Of a DNA stretch of 64,000 nucleotides, positions 8,227 to 22,326 are shown piece by piece. Origin of the DNA: Paenibacillus sp. FSL R5-0341 (GTDB taxonomy: Bacteria > Bacillota > Bacilli > Paenibacillales > Paenibacillaceae); contig NZ_CP150241.1 in the NCBI RefSeq assembly GCF_037975235.1, forward strand, positions 744,001-808,000. The letters are read 5' to 3'. The notes below the pieces were generated by a model. That model did not search any database. It worked only from the letters and a program-made list of their open reading frames with translations, and was not told the origin of the DNA. Made by a program: the position numbers and the translations under genes. Within the stretch, counting starts at the first letter, position 1, and each line of letters begins with the position of its first letter.

Positions 8227-10573
8227 TGGAAACGATCGACCGAATTCTACTGCGGTAGACAGGGAGTCCGTAGAAGCCAATATGGGATCGGCTCATTCTA
8301 TATATCAAGCTGTGAACCAGACAATGGTTACCGATGTAAAGGATGAAGGTCATGTTGCAGTACCTGTCCTGTACAAATTTTTTATTTCAGCCATTTTACT
8401 CATACTGTCTCTGGAATGGATATATCCTGTGACGTCATCGAATCAGCAGGGCAGTGAACGGTTCTTGTCCGTGATGGCGGGATTAACGGGAGCTTTGCTG
8501 CTCGCGGGGTTAATTCGTACAGGCTGGGTCACGGGAGTACTGATCCGATTGGTCATTGCACTCGCTGCGCTATGTCTGATGTACGGAGGAAGTGATCCTG
8601 CCCGTTGGGCAGTTGCATACCCGGGAATACTTTCAGCGGATATGGACACGTTTATGAATAACTGGCGATTTCATTCGATTAGTACAGAAACGAGAGGTTT
8701 GTTCATGATGTGCGGCTGGAGCATGCTCATGGCTTCGGTACAATCCCTTGTATTGCACCGTCGTAGCGTTATGCTGTTTGGCAGTGCAACGGTGCTCTAT
8801 TTGCTTCTGCTTGAATCCTTTGCTGGGCTGGATGTATATGCTTCAGTGATAAGGTCTGTCCTATGGATTATTCTTATTCAGGCGCTGCTTCAGCTACTTC
8901 GTCTTAACGGAGGAGTAACTACCCCGAGTTATCGCGGCAGTCCCTATGGTCGTTGGAGTGTTGTAACCATTGTGGCTTCTGCAGGTATGGTACTTTGCTC
9001 TGCATTACCTGGTCAGTTCGCTTCCATACCTCAACCGGAACGCATATCCCTGGAACAGATGGGTGAACGCTTAGCTCGCTGGGCAGGTTATACACAGAAC
9101 AATAGTATCCCTGCTGCAACAGCGGTCACTGGATATAGCACAGCGGATGCGCCAATGGGAGCACCTTTGGTGCAGGGCAATTCCATCTTTTTTACGGCGA
9201 AAAGTCCGGAAGTGACGTATTGGCGGGGAGAGACCCGTTCATATTATAACGGTAGTACTTGGAGTGATCCTGGTCAAAGCTTCGAAATGGCGAGTCCGGC
9301 CGGATTGCTGCGAACAGATGGATGGGAGAATCCAACCTATTGGAGTCGCATTCGTCAAACCGTTACGATGCAGCGAGAGTGGAAGGGACCGAATCCACTT
9401 TTTACCGGGGGCATACCGGTTAACGTATCGTTCCAGGATAAGAATAAGGATAATCAGGAGAACTTGCTCTCTTTGCTGTCTAATCGAGATTCCGCAACGT
9501 TGTGGCTCGCAGGCTCCGGGAATGATAAGACGGTTAAACATTATACAGCGGACATCATGGTTCCAGTGGCATCGCCTGAACAGTTACGTCAGCTTGGGGA
9601 GACGGATAAAGGGAAAGATCCGGCCTCTATTCGGAGAACATATCTGCAATTACCCGCGACACTCCCGGGTCGAGTGAAGAGTCTCGCCAAGGAAATCATG
9701 CAAGGAAGTGATACGCGTTATGACGCTGTGCAAGCCGTGAAAACTTATCTGGCTGCTCATGCGGAATACACGTTAGATACCCGTATGCCACCGCGAGGAA
9801 CAGATTTTGTGGACGATTTTCTATTCGTCACACGGCAGGGGTATTGTAATCATTTCTCGACAGCCATGATTGTGCTGCTGCGTGCAGAGGGAATTCCCGC
9901 ACGTTGGGTGAAAGGCTTTGGCTCGGGCGTAGCTGACCCGGAAATACCCGGTCAGTACATCATTTCCCAAGGAGATGCACATTCCTGGGTAGAAGTGTAT
10001 TTTCCGGGTGCAGGCTGGATGCCGTTCGAGGCCACGCCAGGCTTCACCATGGCGCAAGGCGTGGGCGAAGATGCAGCAGCGCTCGCCGGGCCGCAGCCTG
10101 TTGCGGAGACTCCGCCGTACATGGGCGGCGGAGTGGCTTACGCGGGCGCATGGCTGATCGCCCGCGCACGGGCTTTTGCCGCGGAGCCATGGCTCGCGGC
10201 AGCCCTTGTGGCAGCGGCCCTGCTGGGCGCCGCTGCCACGGTCCGCATGCGGCGGCTACGCCCCGCGCTGCGGATCAGACTGCTGCTGGCGTGGCCACGC
10301 AGCAGCTTTCCAGACCGCGAGCGGCTGCTAGGTGCCGCCGCTCCGGTCTGGGCCGCGCTCGCGCGCCGGTACGGCCCGCGGCCGCCGGGCATGACGCTGC
10401 GTGAATATGCAGCGTCACCGGCTTTGGCCGCAGGCGTGGACGGCGCGGTCATCGCGCGGTTTGCAGCCGACTGGGAACGGCTGCTGTACGGGCCAGACCG
10501 TCCGCTGCGCGCGGACAGTCTGGACTTCCTGCGCCGGGCGCTTCGTCTGGCCCGGCGATTGCAGGCGTTGTAA
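8213..10573 (+). CDS. TgpA-like membrane transglutaminase
   Basis: This 786-residue protein has a membrane-spanning N-terminal half (several segments between about 45 and 270), an extracytoplasmic transglutaminase-like domain (about 480-620) with Cys in RQGYCNHFS, His in GDAHSWVEVY and acidic MPFEATPG, one more membrane segment (LAAALVAAALLGAAA) and a cytoplasmic C-terminal DUF4129-like tail. The start ATG at 8213 has GGAGG six bases upstream and lies inside the end of the DUF58 gene. From about 10030 to the stop the DNA becomes extremely GC-rich, with Ala- and Arg-rich coding, unlike the first two thirds. It probably cross-links or cleaves a cell-envelope substrate, which is not known. Confidence 0.9.
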   Translation: MWEHNGNDRPNSTAVDRESVEANMGSAHSIYQAVNQTMVTDVKDEGHVAVPVLYKFFISAILLILSLEWIYPVTSSNQQGSERFLSVMAGLTGALLLAGLIRTGWVTGVLIRLVIALAALCLMYGGSDPARWAVAYPGILSADMDTFMNNWRFHSISTETRGLFMMCGWSMLMASVQSLVLHRRSVMLFGSATVLYLLLLESFAGLDVYASVIRSVLWIILIQALLQLLRLNGGVTTPSYRGSPYGRWSVVTIVASAGMVLCSALPGQFASIPQPERISLEQMGERLARWAGYTQNNSIPAATAVTGYSTADAPMGAPLVQGNSIFFTAKSPEVTYWRGETRSYYNGSTWSDPGQSFEMASPAGLLRTDGWENPTYWSRIRQTVTMQREWKGPNPLFTGGIPVNVSFQDKNKDNQENLLSLLSNRDSATLWLAGSGNDKTVKHYTADIMVPVASPEQLRQLGETDKGKDPASIRRTYLQLPATLPGRVKSLAKEIMQGSDTRYDAVQAVKTYLAAHAEYTLDTRMPPRGTDFVDDFLFVTRQGYCNHFSTAMIVLLRAEGIPARWVKGFGSGVADPEIPGQYIISQGDAHSWVEVYFPGAGWMPFEATPGFTMAQGVGEDAAALAGPQPVAETPPYMGGGVAYAGAWLIARARAFAAEPWLAAALVAAALLGAAATVRMRRLRPALRIRLLLAWPRSSFPDRERLLGAAAPVWAALARRYGPRPPGMTLREYAASPALAAGVDGAVIARFAADWERLLYGPDRPLRADSLDFLRRALRLARRLQAL

Positions 10574-10601
10574 CACAGGGATGTTACAACAAGGACGCCA
10601 C

Positions 10602-10659
10602 ACAACCTGCCGTGGAGTTATCTCTCGCTATCGCTTTCCGATACAGTTTGGCAGGTTGT
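10602..10659. repeat. 10-bp perfect inverted repeat in intergenic region
   Basis: ACAACCTGCC at 10602-10611 is matched by GGCAGGTTGT at 10650-10659 with a 38-base loop. No T run follows, so it is not a typical terminator. Function unknown. The rest of 10574-10895 holds only this and the hairpin at 10739-10776. Confidence 0.5.
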
Positions 10660-10738
10660 TGACGGATGATGCTCACCACGGGCATATCTATTCTATGGTT
10701 TACTGTGCAGTGTTTGTTGATCGTTGCATGCCATACAT

Positions 10739-10776
10739 AAGACGCCTTTCTCACTATGCTGAGAACGAGGCGTCTT
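10739..10776. terminator. hairpin, possible terminator after transglutaminase gene
   Basis: AAGACGCCT at 10739-10747 pairs with AGGCGTCTT at 10768-10776, extended inside by TCTC/GAGA. The T run is short (TCTTTCC), so termination strength is uncertain. Confidence 0.5.
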
Positions 10777-10895
10777 TCCACGATCATACACCTGATCCAT
10801 CATCTTGCTGACAAACTTTCTATCCGGAATTTCATATTCAGAGACATTCGGTAACCTTTGTTTTGAGATGTCGAAAAAAGGAGTTTCGCCTTTCC

Positions 10896-10925
10896 TTGAC
10901 GGTATGTTTTGTCGTTGCGTATAAT
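10896..10925 (+). promoter_or_regulatory. sigma-A promoter of guaA
   Basis: TTGACG at 10896-10901 and TATAAT at 10920-10925 are separated by 18 bases. The -10 box lies 30 bases before the guaA start, leaving a short leader without an obvious riboswitch. Confidence 0.85.
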
Positions 10926-10955
10926 TAGTTTCATTGAATTGAGGGAGGCACGGTT

Positions 10956-12494
10956 ATGAATAAGCAGAATGAGATTGTGGTTGTCCTTGACTTTGGGGGC
11001 CAATACAACCAGTTAATCGCCAGAAGAATCCGGGATCTTGGCGTATACAGCGAGCTTTTGCCGTATAATACACCGGCGGAAAAGATCGCAGAAATGGCAC
11101 CAAAAGGAATCGTATTCTCGGGTGGTCCGTCCAGCGTATACGCTGAGAACGCTCCACACGTGGACCCAGGTGTTTATGATCTGGGCTTGCCGATCTTCGG
11201 TATTTGCTACGGAATGCAGCTTATGGCTCAACAGCTTGAAGGTAAAGTAGAACGTTCCGAGAAGCGAGAGTACGGTAAAGCAGACCTTGAGTTTGCTGCT
11301 GGGTCTACACTGGCAAAAGGCATTGAAGGCGAACATACCGTATGGATGAGTCACGGTGACCACGTGGTTACACTTCCTCCAGGTTTCAAACTGGATGCAG
11401 GCACGGAAAGTGCGCCAATCGCTGCCATGAGCGACGATGAGCGTAAATTGTATGCTGTTCAGTTCCATCCGGAGGTACGTCACTCTGTTCGCGGTAACGA
11501 CATGATTCGTAACTTCCTGTTCGAAATCTGTGGTTGCGAAGGCAACTGGACGATGGAGACATTCATCGACGACACGATCAAAGACATTCGTGAAAAAGTG
11601 GGCGACAGCAAAGTGCTGTGTGCGCTTAGCGGCGGTGTAGATTCTTCCGTTGTAGCTGCATTGCTTCACAAAGCCATTGGTGATCAACTGACGTGTATGT
11701 TTATCGACCACGGTCTGTTGCGTAAAGGCGAAGCAGAAAGTGTAATGGAGACGTTTGTCGGCAAATTCGACATGAAAGTTGTCAAAATCGATGCACAGGA
11801 GCGCTTTATGTCCAAGCTTGCTGGCGTGGATGATCCAGAACAAAAACGTAAAATTATCGGTAACGAGTTTATTTACGTATTTGACGAAGAGTCCAAGCAG
11901 TTCGATGATTTTGCATTCCTGGCGCAAGGTACACTCTACACGGACATCGTGGAAAGTGGTACAGCGACTGCACAGACGATCAAATCCCATCACAACGTGG
12001 GCGGTCTGCCTGAAGACATGAACTTTAAACTGATCGAGCCACTGAGCACGCTGTTCAAGGATGAAGTACGTAAAGTCGGTACCGAGTGTGGCCTGCCGGA
12101 CGAAATTGTTCACCGTCAGCCGTTCCCTGGTCCGGGTCTTGCGATCCGTGTTCTTGGTGAGGTTACTGAAGAGAAACTTACCATCGTTCGTGATTCAGAC
12201 TACATCCTGCGCGAAGAGATTGCCAAAGCCGGTCTCGACCGCGAAATCTGGCAGTACTTCACAGCCCTGCCGAACATGAAGAGTGTCGGCGTTATGGGTG
12301 ATGCACGTACGTACTCCTACACTGTAGGTATCCGTGCCGTAACATCCATTGATGGTATGACTGCAGACTGGGCACGTATCCCTTGGGATGTGCTGGAGAA
12401 AATCTCCGTACGGATTGTTAACGAAGTGGATAACGTAAACCGTATCGTCTATGACGTAACTTCCAAACCACCTGCAACGATCGAGTGGGAGTAG
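10956..12494 (+). CDS. guaA: GMP synthase (glutamine-hydrolysing)
   Basis: This cytoplasmic enzyme converts XMP, ATP and glutamine to GMP in the last step of guanine nucleotide synthesis. The 512-residue length is standard. The class I glutaminase domain (about 1-195) has nucleophile Cys84 in GICYGMQ and VQFHPEV; the ATP pyrophosphatase domain has the PP-loop LSGGVDSS (about 225); the C-terminal dimerisation domain ends with the conserved PPATIEWE. The start follows GGGAGG. It is a single-gene unit with its own promoter and a strong terminator, and it complements the de novo purine operon at 31-45 kb. Confidence 0.98.
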   Translation: MNKQNEIVVVLDFGGQYNQLIARRIRDLGVYSELLPYNTPAEKIAEMAPKGIVFSGGPSSVYAENAPHVDPGVYDLGLPIFGICYGMQLMAQQLEGKVERSEKREYGKADLEFAAGSTLAKGIEGEHTVWMSHGDHVVTLPPGFKLDAGTESAPIAAMSDDERKLYAVQFHPEVRHSVRGNDMIRNFLFEICGCEGNWTMETFIDDTIKDIREKVGDSKVLCALSGGVDSSVVAALLHKAIGDQLTCMFIDHGLLRKGEAESVMETFVGKFDMKVVKIDAQERFMSKLAGVDDPEQKRKIIGNEFIYVFDEESKQFDDFAFLAQGTLYTDIVESGTATAQTIKSHHNVGGLPEDMNFKLIEPLSTLFKDEVRKVGTECGLPDEIVHRQPFPGPGLAIRVLGEVTEEKLTIVRDSDYILREEIAKAGLDREIWQYFTALPNMKSVGVMGDARTYSYTVGIRAVTSIDGMTADWARIPWDVLEKISVRIVNEVDNVNRIVYDVTSKPPATIEWE

Positions 12495-12524
12495 GACGTA
12501 ATATAAATTTAAATGTATAATTAA

Positions 12525-12574
12525 AATACTCTTCTCTATCTGTGAATTTCAGCAAATAGAGAAGAGTATTTTTT
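12525..12574. terminator. bidirectional terminator between guaA and convergent gene
   Basis: A perfect 15-bp stem joins 12525-12539 (AATACTCTTCTCTAT) and 12556-12570, with T's following on the plus strand (12569-12574) and also on the minus strand, so it can serve both convergent genes. Confidence 0.9.
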
Positions 12575-12598
12575 GTGCTCAAGCTATTTTGTTAAGTA

Positions 12599-13855
12599 TT
12601 AAGGTTTGGAAGGATAATCTATATACAATTTCTTAGTTGCATTGCTCCATTTAATGTTTGCGCCAAGAAGAGACGGGAGATCCTTTGCTTTAACATATGA
12701 AGTTCCCGAGATATTTCTGGACTGTGTCAGGGGACTGCCATAGAGCACTGGTAACTTCTTGGAGGAATCATAGCCTACGACAACACCGAAGGATTCGCTG
12801 ATAGCACGTAAAGGAATGTATACTGACCCACTAACGATGCGACCTGAATCTGCAATTATTTTGCCATTTATAATAACTTGTACTTCTATTGGCTTGGAAT
12901 CTGATCTAATTACGGTAGCATATGGCTCAGGCTCTGCATTCATTATGGCGGCAGTAGCAGGTGTTACAACTTTAATCTTCTTCTCACCAGTTATAGAACC
13001 GAATGTGACCTTTACTGAGGCGGTTCCTAAGCCTACAGCTTGAATGTTGCCGTTTCCATGGGGCTGTAATACTTCTGTGTTTGTTGAATGCCATGTGACC
13101 ATATCCGTTACATAGACAGCATCTCCATTTTCAAAGTATGCAAGTGCATTCAGTTCGTTGCCATCATTTAAACTGAAAATGAATGGTAGAAAGTCAGGTC
13201 GCATTGTCCCTGCAACAACGAAAATGTTCTTTGGCATAGAAACGAAGATATTTGCTGGTGTTGTGTTATAACTCTGAATTGTTTCTCCAGTATGATTTAC
13301 CAAGAGAGTCATAGCAGGTAAAACTTCAATAGACGTTTGTTTATTCAAACTGTCCTCTTTAGTTTTTAGATAAAAAGATATAAATGCTTCGCCGGAGGAA
13401 GAACTAATCGATTTACCATTTTTGGCTGAAATCGAAATAATAATTTCTTGTTTACCGTCATTAGGGTCAAGATCTGCGGGTTCTGGATTTTGGATCGTGT
13501 AATCCTTGGATTCAAAATAGTCGGTAGGAATGATAAAGGCATCGTCTCTCCATATGTATTTTCCTAGTGTTTCGTCAAACCGTAGTACTTCAGCTTCATC
13601 CGTTGTAAAAATATTCTCATCATAGCTCAAAACGATAGTCGCTGATTGGACGTCTCCCTTTTCATGAGGGGCGCCAGGGTTGAGAATTCCAACGTTCACC
13701 GAAATACCTTGACCAGGTATTAGGGTTGAATTGCTTGTTACATCAATAGAAAACCCCTTGGCTTTCGAATCCTTTGCTACGACAGCGCCAGAAAGACATC
13801 CCGCTATCAATAGAAAAGACAACACTCCCATAACTAATTTTTTTCCGAAATACAT
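12599..13855 (-). CDS. secreted Big2-like and stalk-domain protein
   Basis: This 418-residue exported protein has an N-terminal signal with a possible lipobox (LIAGC, Cys20). Residues about 35-200 form a beta-rich region resembling cohesin-like domains (SIDVTSNSTLIPGQGISVNV). About 205-310 looks like a bacterial Ig-like (Big2) domain ending QAVGLGTASVKVTFG. About 325-415 is a copper-amine-oxidase N-terminal stalk domain with VIINGKII, VYIPLRAISESFG and a second half-repeat. No catalytic motif is visible. It is probably a cell-surface or matrix structural or binding protein. It is convergent with guaA and apparently monocistronic. Confidence 0.82.
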   Translation of the reverse strand: MYFGKKLVMGVLSFLLIAGCLSGAVVAKDSKAKGFSIDVTSNSTLIPGQGISVNVGILNPGAPHEKGDVQSATIVLSYDENIFTTDEAEVLRFDETLGKYIWRDDAFIIPTDYFESKDYTIQNPEPADLDPNDGKQEIIISISAKNGKSISSSSGEAFISFYLKTKEDSLNKQTSIEVLPAMTLLVNHTGETIQSYNTTPANIFVSMPKNIFVVAGTMRPDFLPFIFSLNDGNELNALAYFENGDAVYVTDMVTWHSTNTEVLQPHGNGNIQAVGLGTASVKVTFGSITGEKKIKVVTPATAAIMNAEPEPYATVIRSDSKPIEVQVIINGKIIADSGRIVSGSVYIPLRAISESFGVVVGYDSSKKLPVLYGSPLTQSRNISGTSYVKAKDLPSLLGANIKWSNATKKLYIDYPSKP

Positions 13856-14097
13856 CTCATAACATCCATAATACGTAATTTTCTTGTTTTATATCGGTAA
13901 TTTTATAATGATAGTTAAGTTTGTAGAGGTAGTCAGTAACTTTTCATTAGATCAAAATAATTAGCCTCTACCTGATACTTGATTGGAGTCTGCAATTTCA
14001 TCCCATTTTAAAGTTCACTTCATGACCCTTTCAGGTCCAGCCTGTACAATAAGTACATACTAAAGGCTATATGGCTACTGAAGGGAGAACTGAATGT

Positions 14098-14349
14098 ATG
14101 CGTAAAACCGACTATATGAGCAAATGGAAGATGGGCATAGGAAGTGCGTTTCTGATGGTGATGCTGGCAGGATGCGGTTCAGGTGTGCAAGACCTGGCTT
14201 CCGGTTCGGGGGACTTTCCATTTGTGAACTTAGAGGCAGCGGATGCTTCTTCCGATCAGACCAGAAACCAAGAGTTATCCTCTGACGTAACAACGAACAC
14301 GAATCAGGATCGACAAGAGATACAGGATGCTCCGCAGACAGAGATTTAA
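14098..14349 (+). CDS. small predicted lipoprotein
   Basis: This 83-residue protein has an N-terminal hydrophobic segment ending in lipobox MLAGC, followed by a polar, Ser/Thr/Asp/Gln-rich tail without recognisable domain. A start at 14098 is chosen over ATG 14071 because GGGAG lies ten bases upstream and the protein then opens MRKTDYMSKWK, a normal charged signal start. It stands alone between a divergent stalk-domain gene and the purine permease and has a terminator at 14466-14510. The 242 bases upstream (13856-14097) contain no gene. Function unknown. Confidence 0.72.
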   Translation: MRKTDYMSKWKMGIGSAFLMVMLAGCGSGVQDLASGSGDFPFVNLEAADASSDQTRNQELSSDVTTNTNQDRQEIQDAPQTEI

Positions 14350-14465
14350 TTAACATAGGACTGATCCGGTAAAAAGTAGCTCCGGAACATGTCGCAAATT
14401 GCTCCATATACCTAATCATTATATGATTTCGGAATACCAGACATCGTTATTCCAAGATCAACATC

Positions 14466-14510
14466 CCCTGATCAGAGGCCTTCTTGCCCTTTGATCAGGG
14501 TAGTTTTTTT
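14466..14510 (+). terminator. intrinsic terminator
   Basis: CCCTGATCA at 14466-14474 pairs with TGATCAGGG at 14492-14500, followed by seven T's at 14504-14510. Confidence 0.85.
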
Positions 14511-14623
14511 ATATTAATCTGCTGATCTTTCAGTCTGACAGAATGAACATATTCCCTTGAGATCTCATCGAAAAAAGCGTATTCAATTGGGTTGTAAACC
14601 GCTGAACTGGTTCAATCTGTTAA

Positions 14624-14670
14624 ATAATACGAACGATATTATATAATTGTGAGATTAATATTCGTTTTTC
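14624..14670 (+). promoter_or_regulatory. probable paired PurR boxes upstream of purine permease
   Basis: AATAATACGAACGATAT (CGAA at 14630-14633) and AATATTCGTTTTT (TTCG at 14661-14664) form an inverted pair 27 bases apart, just upstream of the -35 box. Arrangement and core match the Bacillus PurR box pattern and resemble the pair in front of purE (spacing 26). Binding by PurR is inferred. Confidence 0.6.
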
Positions 14671-14673
14671 TCA

Positions 14674-14702
14674 TTGACAAAAACATACTGCCCTCCTAAA
14701 AT
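14674..14702 (+). promoter_or_regulatory. sigma-A promoter of purine permease transcript
   Basis: TTGACA at 14674-14679 and TAAAAT at 14697-14702 with a 17-base spacer, 30 bases before the riboswitch. Confidence 0.85.
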
Positions 14703-14733
14703 AGTGATGGGAAACAAACAAATAGCGCATACT

Positions 14734-14802
14734 AATTCGTATAATCCCGAGAATTGGCTCGGGAGTCTCTACGAGATCACCCTAATGATCTGGCTACGAA
14801 GA
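14734..14802 (+). promoter_or_regulatory. purine riboswitch, guanine type
   Basis: The P1 arms TTCGTA (14736-14741) and TACGAA (14795-14800) enclose the family core GTATAAT, the P2 stem CCCGAG/CTCGGG, GTCTCTAC, and the P3 stem GATCA/TGATC with loop CCCTAA. The residue before the 3' P1 arm is C (GGCTACG), which in this family selects guanine or hypoxanthine rather than adenine. A terminator follows at 14821-14868, so the switch should turn the permease off when guanine is plentiful. Confidence 0.95.
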
Positions 14803-14820
14803 GGAGAAGGCTAAGCACAT

Positions 14821-14868
14821 GAATTCTACATGATTGCGGGGACATCACCGCACATTAGAATTTTTTTT
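14821..14868 (+). terminator. riboswitch-controlled terminator
   Basis: AATTCTA (14822-14828) pairs with TAGAATT (14856-14862), with an inner GCGG/CCGC stem, followed by eight T's. A further imperfect hairpin (ACCCTG...CAGGGT) lies at about 14908-14937 before the coding region. Confidence 0.85.
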
Positions 14869-14989
14869 GTTCTTAGTAAAGGCATCGTGCCGCTCCTTGT
14901 CAGCTGAACCCTGGGTGAAGAATCTTCATCAGGGTCATTTGTCGTTTTTCAATATGGCTTCAACATCTCTAAGGGGGAGTTAGTGAATT

Positions 14990-16366
14990 ATGGATCGTTT
15001 CTTTAAATTAAAAGAAAACGGAACAAACGTTAGAACGGAGATTGTTGCGGGTCTCACTACGTTTATGACAATGGCGTACATTCTTTTTGTGAATACGTTG
15101 TTCTTGGGTCAAGCCGGGGCGGGGATGTCGGATAATGCAGTATTCTTTGCAACAGCCGTCGGCGCCGGATTAATGACTATTATTATGGGATTGTTCGTGA
15201 ATATTCCGATCGCGCTCGCACCAGGTATGGGATTGAATGCGTACTTCATGACTGTCGTTCTAAGCTCGAATGGAGCGATTACTTGGCAAGCTGCTCTCGG
15301 AGCGGTATTCCTTTCCGGTATCGTGTTCATTATTTTAACCGTGACGAAGATTCGGCAAATGCTGCTTGTTGCAGTTCCGCAGTCGATCAAAATGGCCATT
15401 ACGGTAGGTATCGGTCTCTTTATTACCATTATCGGTTTCAAACTTGCTAATCTCGTGGCTGTAACAGTTAATGTTGCACCAGACGCAGATCTGAGTCAGC
15501 CGATTCCAGGTAGCAGCTTTAATCTATCATTAGGGAACTTTATAACGCATCATGATGCATTGCTTGCACTGATTGGTTTGCTCCTTATTGCTATATTGAT
15601 GGTTATGCGCATCAAAGGCGCTCTATTGATCGGGATCGTAGCAACAACGCTGATTGGTATTCCGATGGGCGTTACGAATCTCAGTGGTCTTTCAGGCGCA
15701 AGCTGGTTGCCTAACTTCAGTGATCTTGCGGTAGGACAGCTGGATTTGAAAGGTGCTATCAGTCTCGGATTGTTTGAGATTATCTTCATCTTTACCTTCG
15801 TTGAATTGTTCGACACGTTCGGTACGATGGTAGGTACTGCAACACGTATGGGCATTATGAAGGATAAGAAAAAAGGCGAGAAAACCATCGGTAAAGCGAT
15901 GCTCGTCGATGCAGTTGGTGTTAGCGCAGGTGCTGCACTGGGTACAAGTACCATTACTGCATACGTTGAAAGTGCTTCAGGTGTTGAGGCAGGTGGACGT
16001 ACAGGACTGACTTCCGTGACGACAGGTTTGCTGTTCATTTTGGCCCTGTTTATCGCGCCACTTGCGCTAGTTGTCCCATCCGCTGCAACGGCTCCGGCAT
16101 TGATCATCGTGGGTGTGCTTATGATGAGTCAAGTGCGCAGCATCGAGTGGGATGATTTCCTGCAAGCTTTCCCAGCGTTCCTTACCATTGTATTGATGCC
16201 TTTCACAGGCGGAATTGCGAACGGAATCTCTGCTGGTATCGTATCTTATGTGATTCTGGCGGTGTTCAGTAACTTGGTGACAGAGCGCAAAGTGAAAATT
16301 CACTGGCTCATGTGGATCCTAGCGATCATCGTAATCTGTCGATACGTATTTATTGGCGGGGAGTAA
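14990..16366 (+). CDS. NCS2 guanine/hypoxanthine permease
   Basis: This 458-residue polytopic membrane protein of the NCS2/AzgA-like family imports purine bases, likely guanine and hypoxanthine. Visible features include VAGLTTFMTMAYILFVNT near the start, ALAPGMGLNAYF, the FVELFDTFGTMVG segment and GTSTITAYVESASGVEAGGRTG, all typical of PbuG/PbuO-type permeases. The start follows a GGGGGAG site. The guanine riboswitch and probable PurR boxes upstream fit a guanine-repressed importer. It is monocistronic with a terminator at 16426-16470. The family assignment is firm; the choice between PbuG and PbuO is not. Confidence 0.95.
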   Translation: MDRFFKLKENGTNVRTEIVAGLTTFMTMAYILFVNTLFLGQAGAGMSDNAVFFATAVGAGLMTIIMGLFVNIPIALAPGMGLNAYFMTVVLSSNGAITWQAALGAVFLSGIVFIILTVTKIRQMLLVAVPQSIKMAITVGIGLFITIIGFKLANLVAVTVNVAPDADLSQPIPGSSFNLSLGNFITHHDALLALIGLLLIAILMVMRIKGALLIGIVATTLIGIPMGVTNLSGLSGASWLPNFSDLAVGQLDLKGAISLGLFEIIFIFTFVELFDTFGTMVGTATRMGIMKDKKKGEKTIGKAMLVDAVGVSAGAALGTSTITAYVESASGVEAGGRTGLTSVTTGLLFILALFIAPLALVVPSAATAPALIIVGVLMMSQVRSIEWDDFLQAFPAFLTIVLMPFTGGIANGISAGIVSYVILAVFSNLVTERKVKIHWLMWILAIIVICRYVFIGGE

Positions 16367-16425
16367 GGGTCCGTTAGGTGTAACGAAGAGCTATCTGAGA
16401 TACGTTTCTTATCTTATAAATGAAA

Positions 16426-16470
16426 GAAGCGGAAGCCACGGGATTAGACCCGGAGCTTTCGCTTTTTTTT
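16426..16470 (+). terminator. terminator of purine permease gene
   Basis: AAGCGGAAGC (16427-16436) pairs with GCTTTCGCTT (16455-16464), with an inner CGGG/CCCG pair, followed by a run of eight T's. Between here and the first rRNA promoter (16471-16803) no gene is seen; an imperfect palindrome lies at about 16567-16603. Confidence 0.9.
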
Positions 16471-16803
16471 GTATTCTTTTCTTGGGATAAAAGAATTCCA
16501 AAAATGTTTTCCTTCTATATAGAAGGAATGAATATAATGATCTATGATGTGTTAGTTGTTTATCCAATGAAATCATCGGTTAATAAGTTTCTATAACCTG
16601 ATGAGTCTGTACTCTAAACAACATGAGTTTCTTTATAATTGGATAGGGAGTATACGGGGAACCTTTTGCGCATGTAAGTTAATTGCTCCGATTCGTCAAA
16701 GGAAGTGCGCAGATGTATGATTTGGACGGCTATAAGGAGATACTTGTTAAAAGGACTAAAGGATACTTGTTTTATAGAGGATTAATGTTTTTTAAAAAAA
16801 GAC

Positions 16804-16832
16804 TTGCGTTACTTATCTGTACATGGTATATT
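16804..16832 (+). promoter_or_regulatory. rRNA operon promoter P1
   Basis: TTGCGT at 16804-16809, 17-base spacer ending ACATGG, TATATT at 16827-16832. Confidence 0.8.
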
Positions 16833-16913
16833 CTAAGTCCGGCCAAGAAAACACGGTTTACATGGTGCGGCAAGCGAATGAAATAAGCTTCGAAAGAAAC
16901 TTAAAAAAAGAGC

Positions 16914-16942
16914 TTGCAAAGTTGGTTCGGACATGGTAATAT
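16914..16942 (+). promoter_or_regulatory. rRNA operon promoter P2
   Basis: TTGCAA at 16914-16919, 17-base spacer again ending ACATGG, TAATAT at 16937-16942. The spacer end is shared with P1, 110 bases upstream. Tandem promoters are usual for rRNA operons. Confidence 0.85.
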
Positions 16943-16994
16943 ATAAGAGTTGCTGAAGAGAACAACTTCGGTAAACGAAACAAGTTTGATCTTT

Positions 16995-17016
16995 GAAAAC
17001 TGAACAACGAGTGAGT
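16995..17016 (+). other. 5' arm of 16S processing stem
   Basis: The leader segment 16995-17016 (GAAAACTGAACAACGAGTG...) is nearly complementary to 18752-18773 downstream of 16S, forming the long helix that RNase III-type enzymes cut to release pre-16S. Confidence 0.75.
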
Positions 17017-17139
17017 AAACATTCTGCTTGCAGAATGAACGCGAAAGTTTGAAACAAGCCTTGGCTTGAATCGGCTGGAGCACAAATGAGATTTTTAATC
17101 TCGTCAGATTCAAAATGAGCTTATCGCTCTTTTCAATAC

Positions 17140-21926
<4,787 letters not shown>

Positions 21927-22004
21927 ATATGCAAGTTGTAATTCGCGTGTTTCGTTTCGAATCTAGTTTTCAGAGAACAACAACTCTGAAATGTAAGCTA
22001 TGCG

Positions 22005-22121
22005 TTTGGTGGCGATGGCGGAGGGGTTCCACACGTACCCATCCCGAACACGACCGTTAAGCCCTCTAGCGCCGATGGTACTTGGACCGCAGGGTCCTGG
22101 GAGAGTAGGACGCCGCCAAGC
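22005..22121 (+). rRNA. 5S ribosomal RNA
   Basis: A 117-base 5S rRNA starting TTTGGTGGCGATGGCGGAG and ending GGACGCCGCCAAGC, with the conserved CCGAACAC. The two ends are complementary. It lies 78 bases after 23S. Confidence 0.96.
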
Positions 22122-22129
22122 AATAGGAA

Positions 22130-22163
22130 GACACACTTGATGATATCGAGTGTGTCTTTTTTT
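22130..22163 (+). terminator. rRNA operon terminator
   Basis: GACACACT (22130-22137) pairs with AGTGTGTC (22149-22156), followed by seven T's. Confidence 0.93.
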
Positions 22164-22326
22164 ATTTGTGTTTTGATCGTTCAACTATAATACTTGTGTG
22201 AGTTATAAATAGCTTTTTTCTTTTTTGTATAATTGAGTATGGATTGTTAATTATTCCATTAATAATACCGATATAAGCTAAAGGGAGCTATTATCTACCT
22301 AAACATGATAACAAGGGGACTGAGGA

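Noticed and set aside
10401..10811. A 136-codon plus-strand frame after the transglutaminase gene
   Set aside because: It begins inside the transglutaminase gene in another frame and runs through the inverted repeat and terminator-like hairpin.
11013..12113. A 366-codon open frame opposite guaA
   Set aside because: Antisense shadow of a highly conserved gene, with unusual composition and no ribosome site.
16683..16886. A 67-codon frame upstream of the rRNA operon
   Set aside because: It overlaps rRNA promoter P1, lacks a ribosome site and has no recognisable features.
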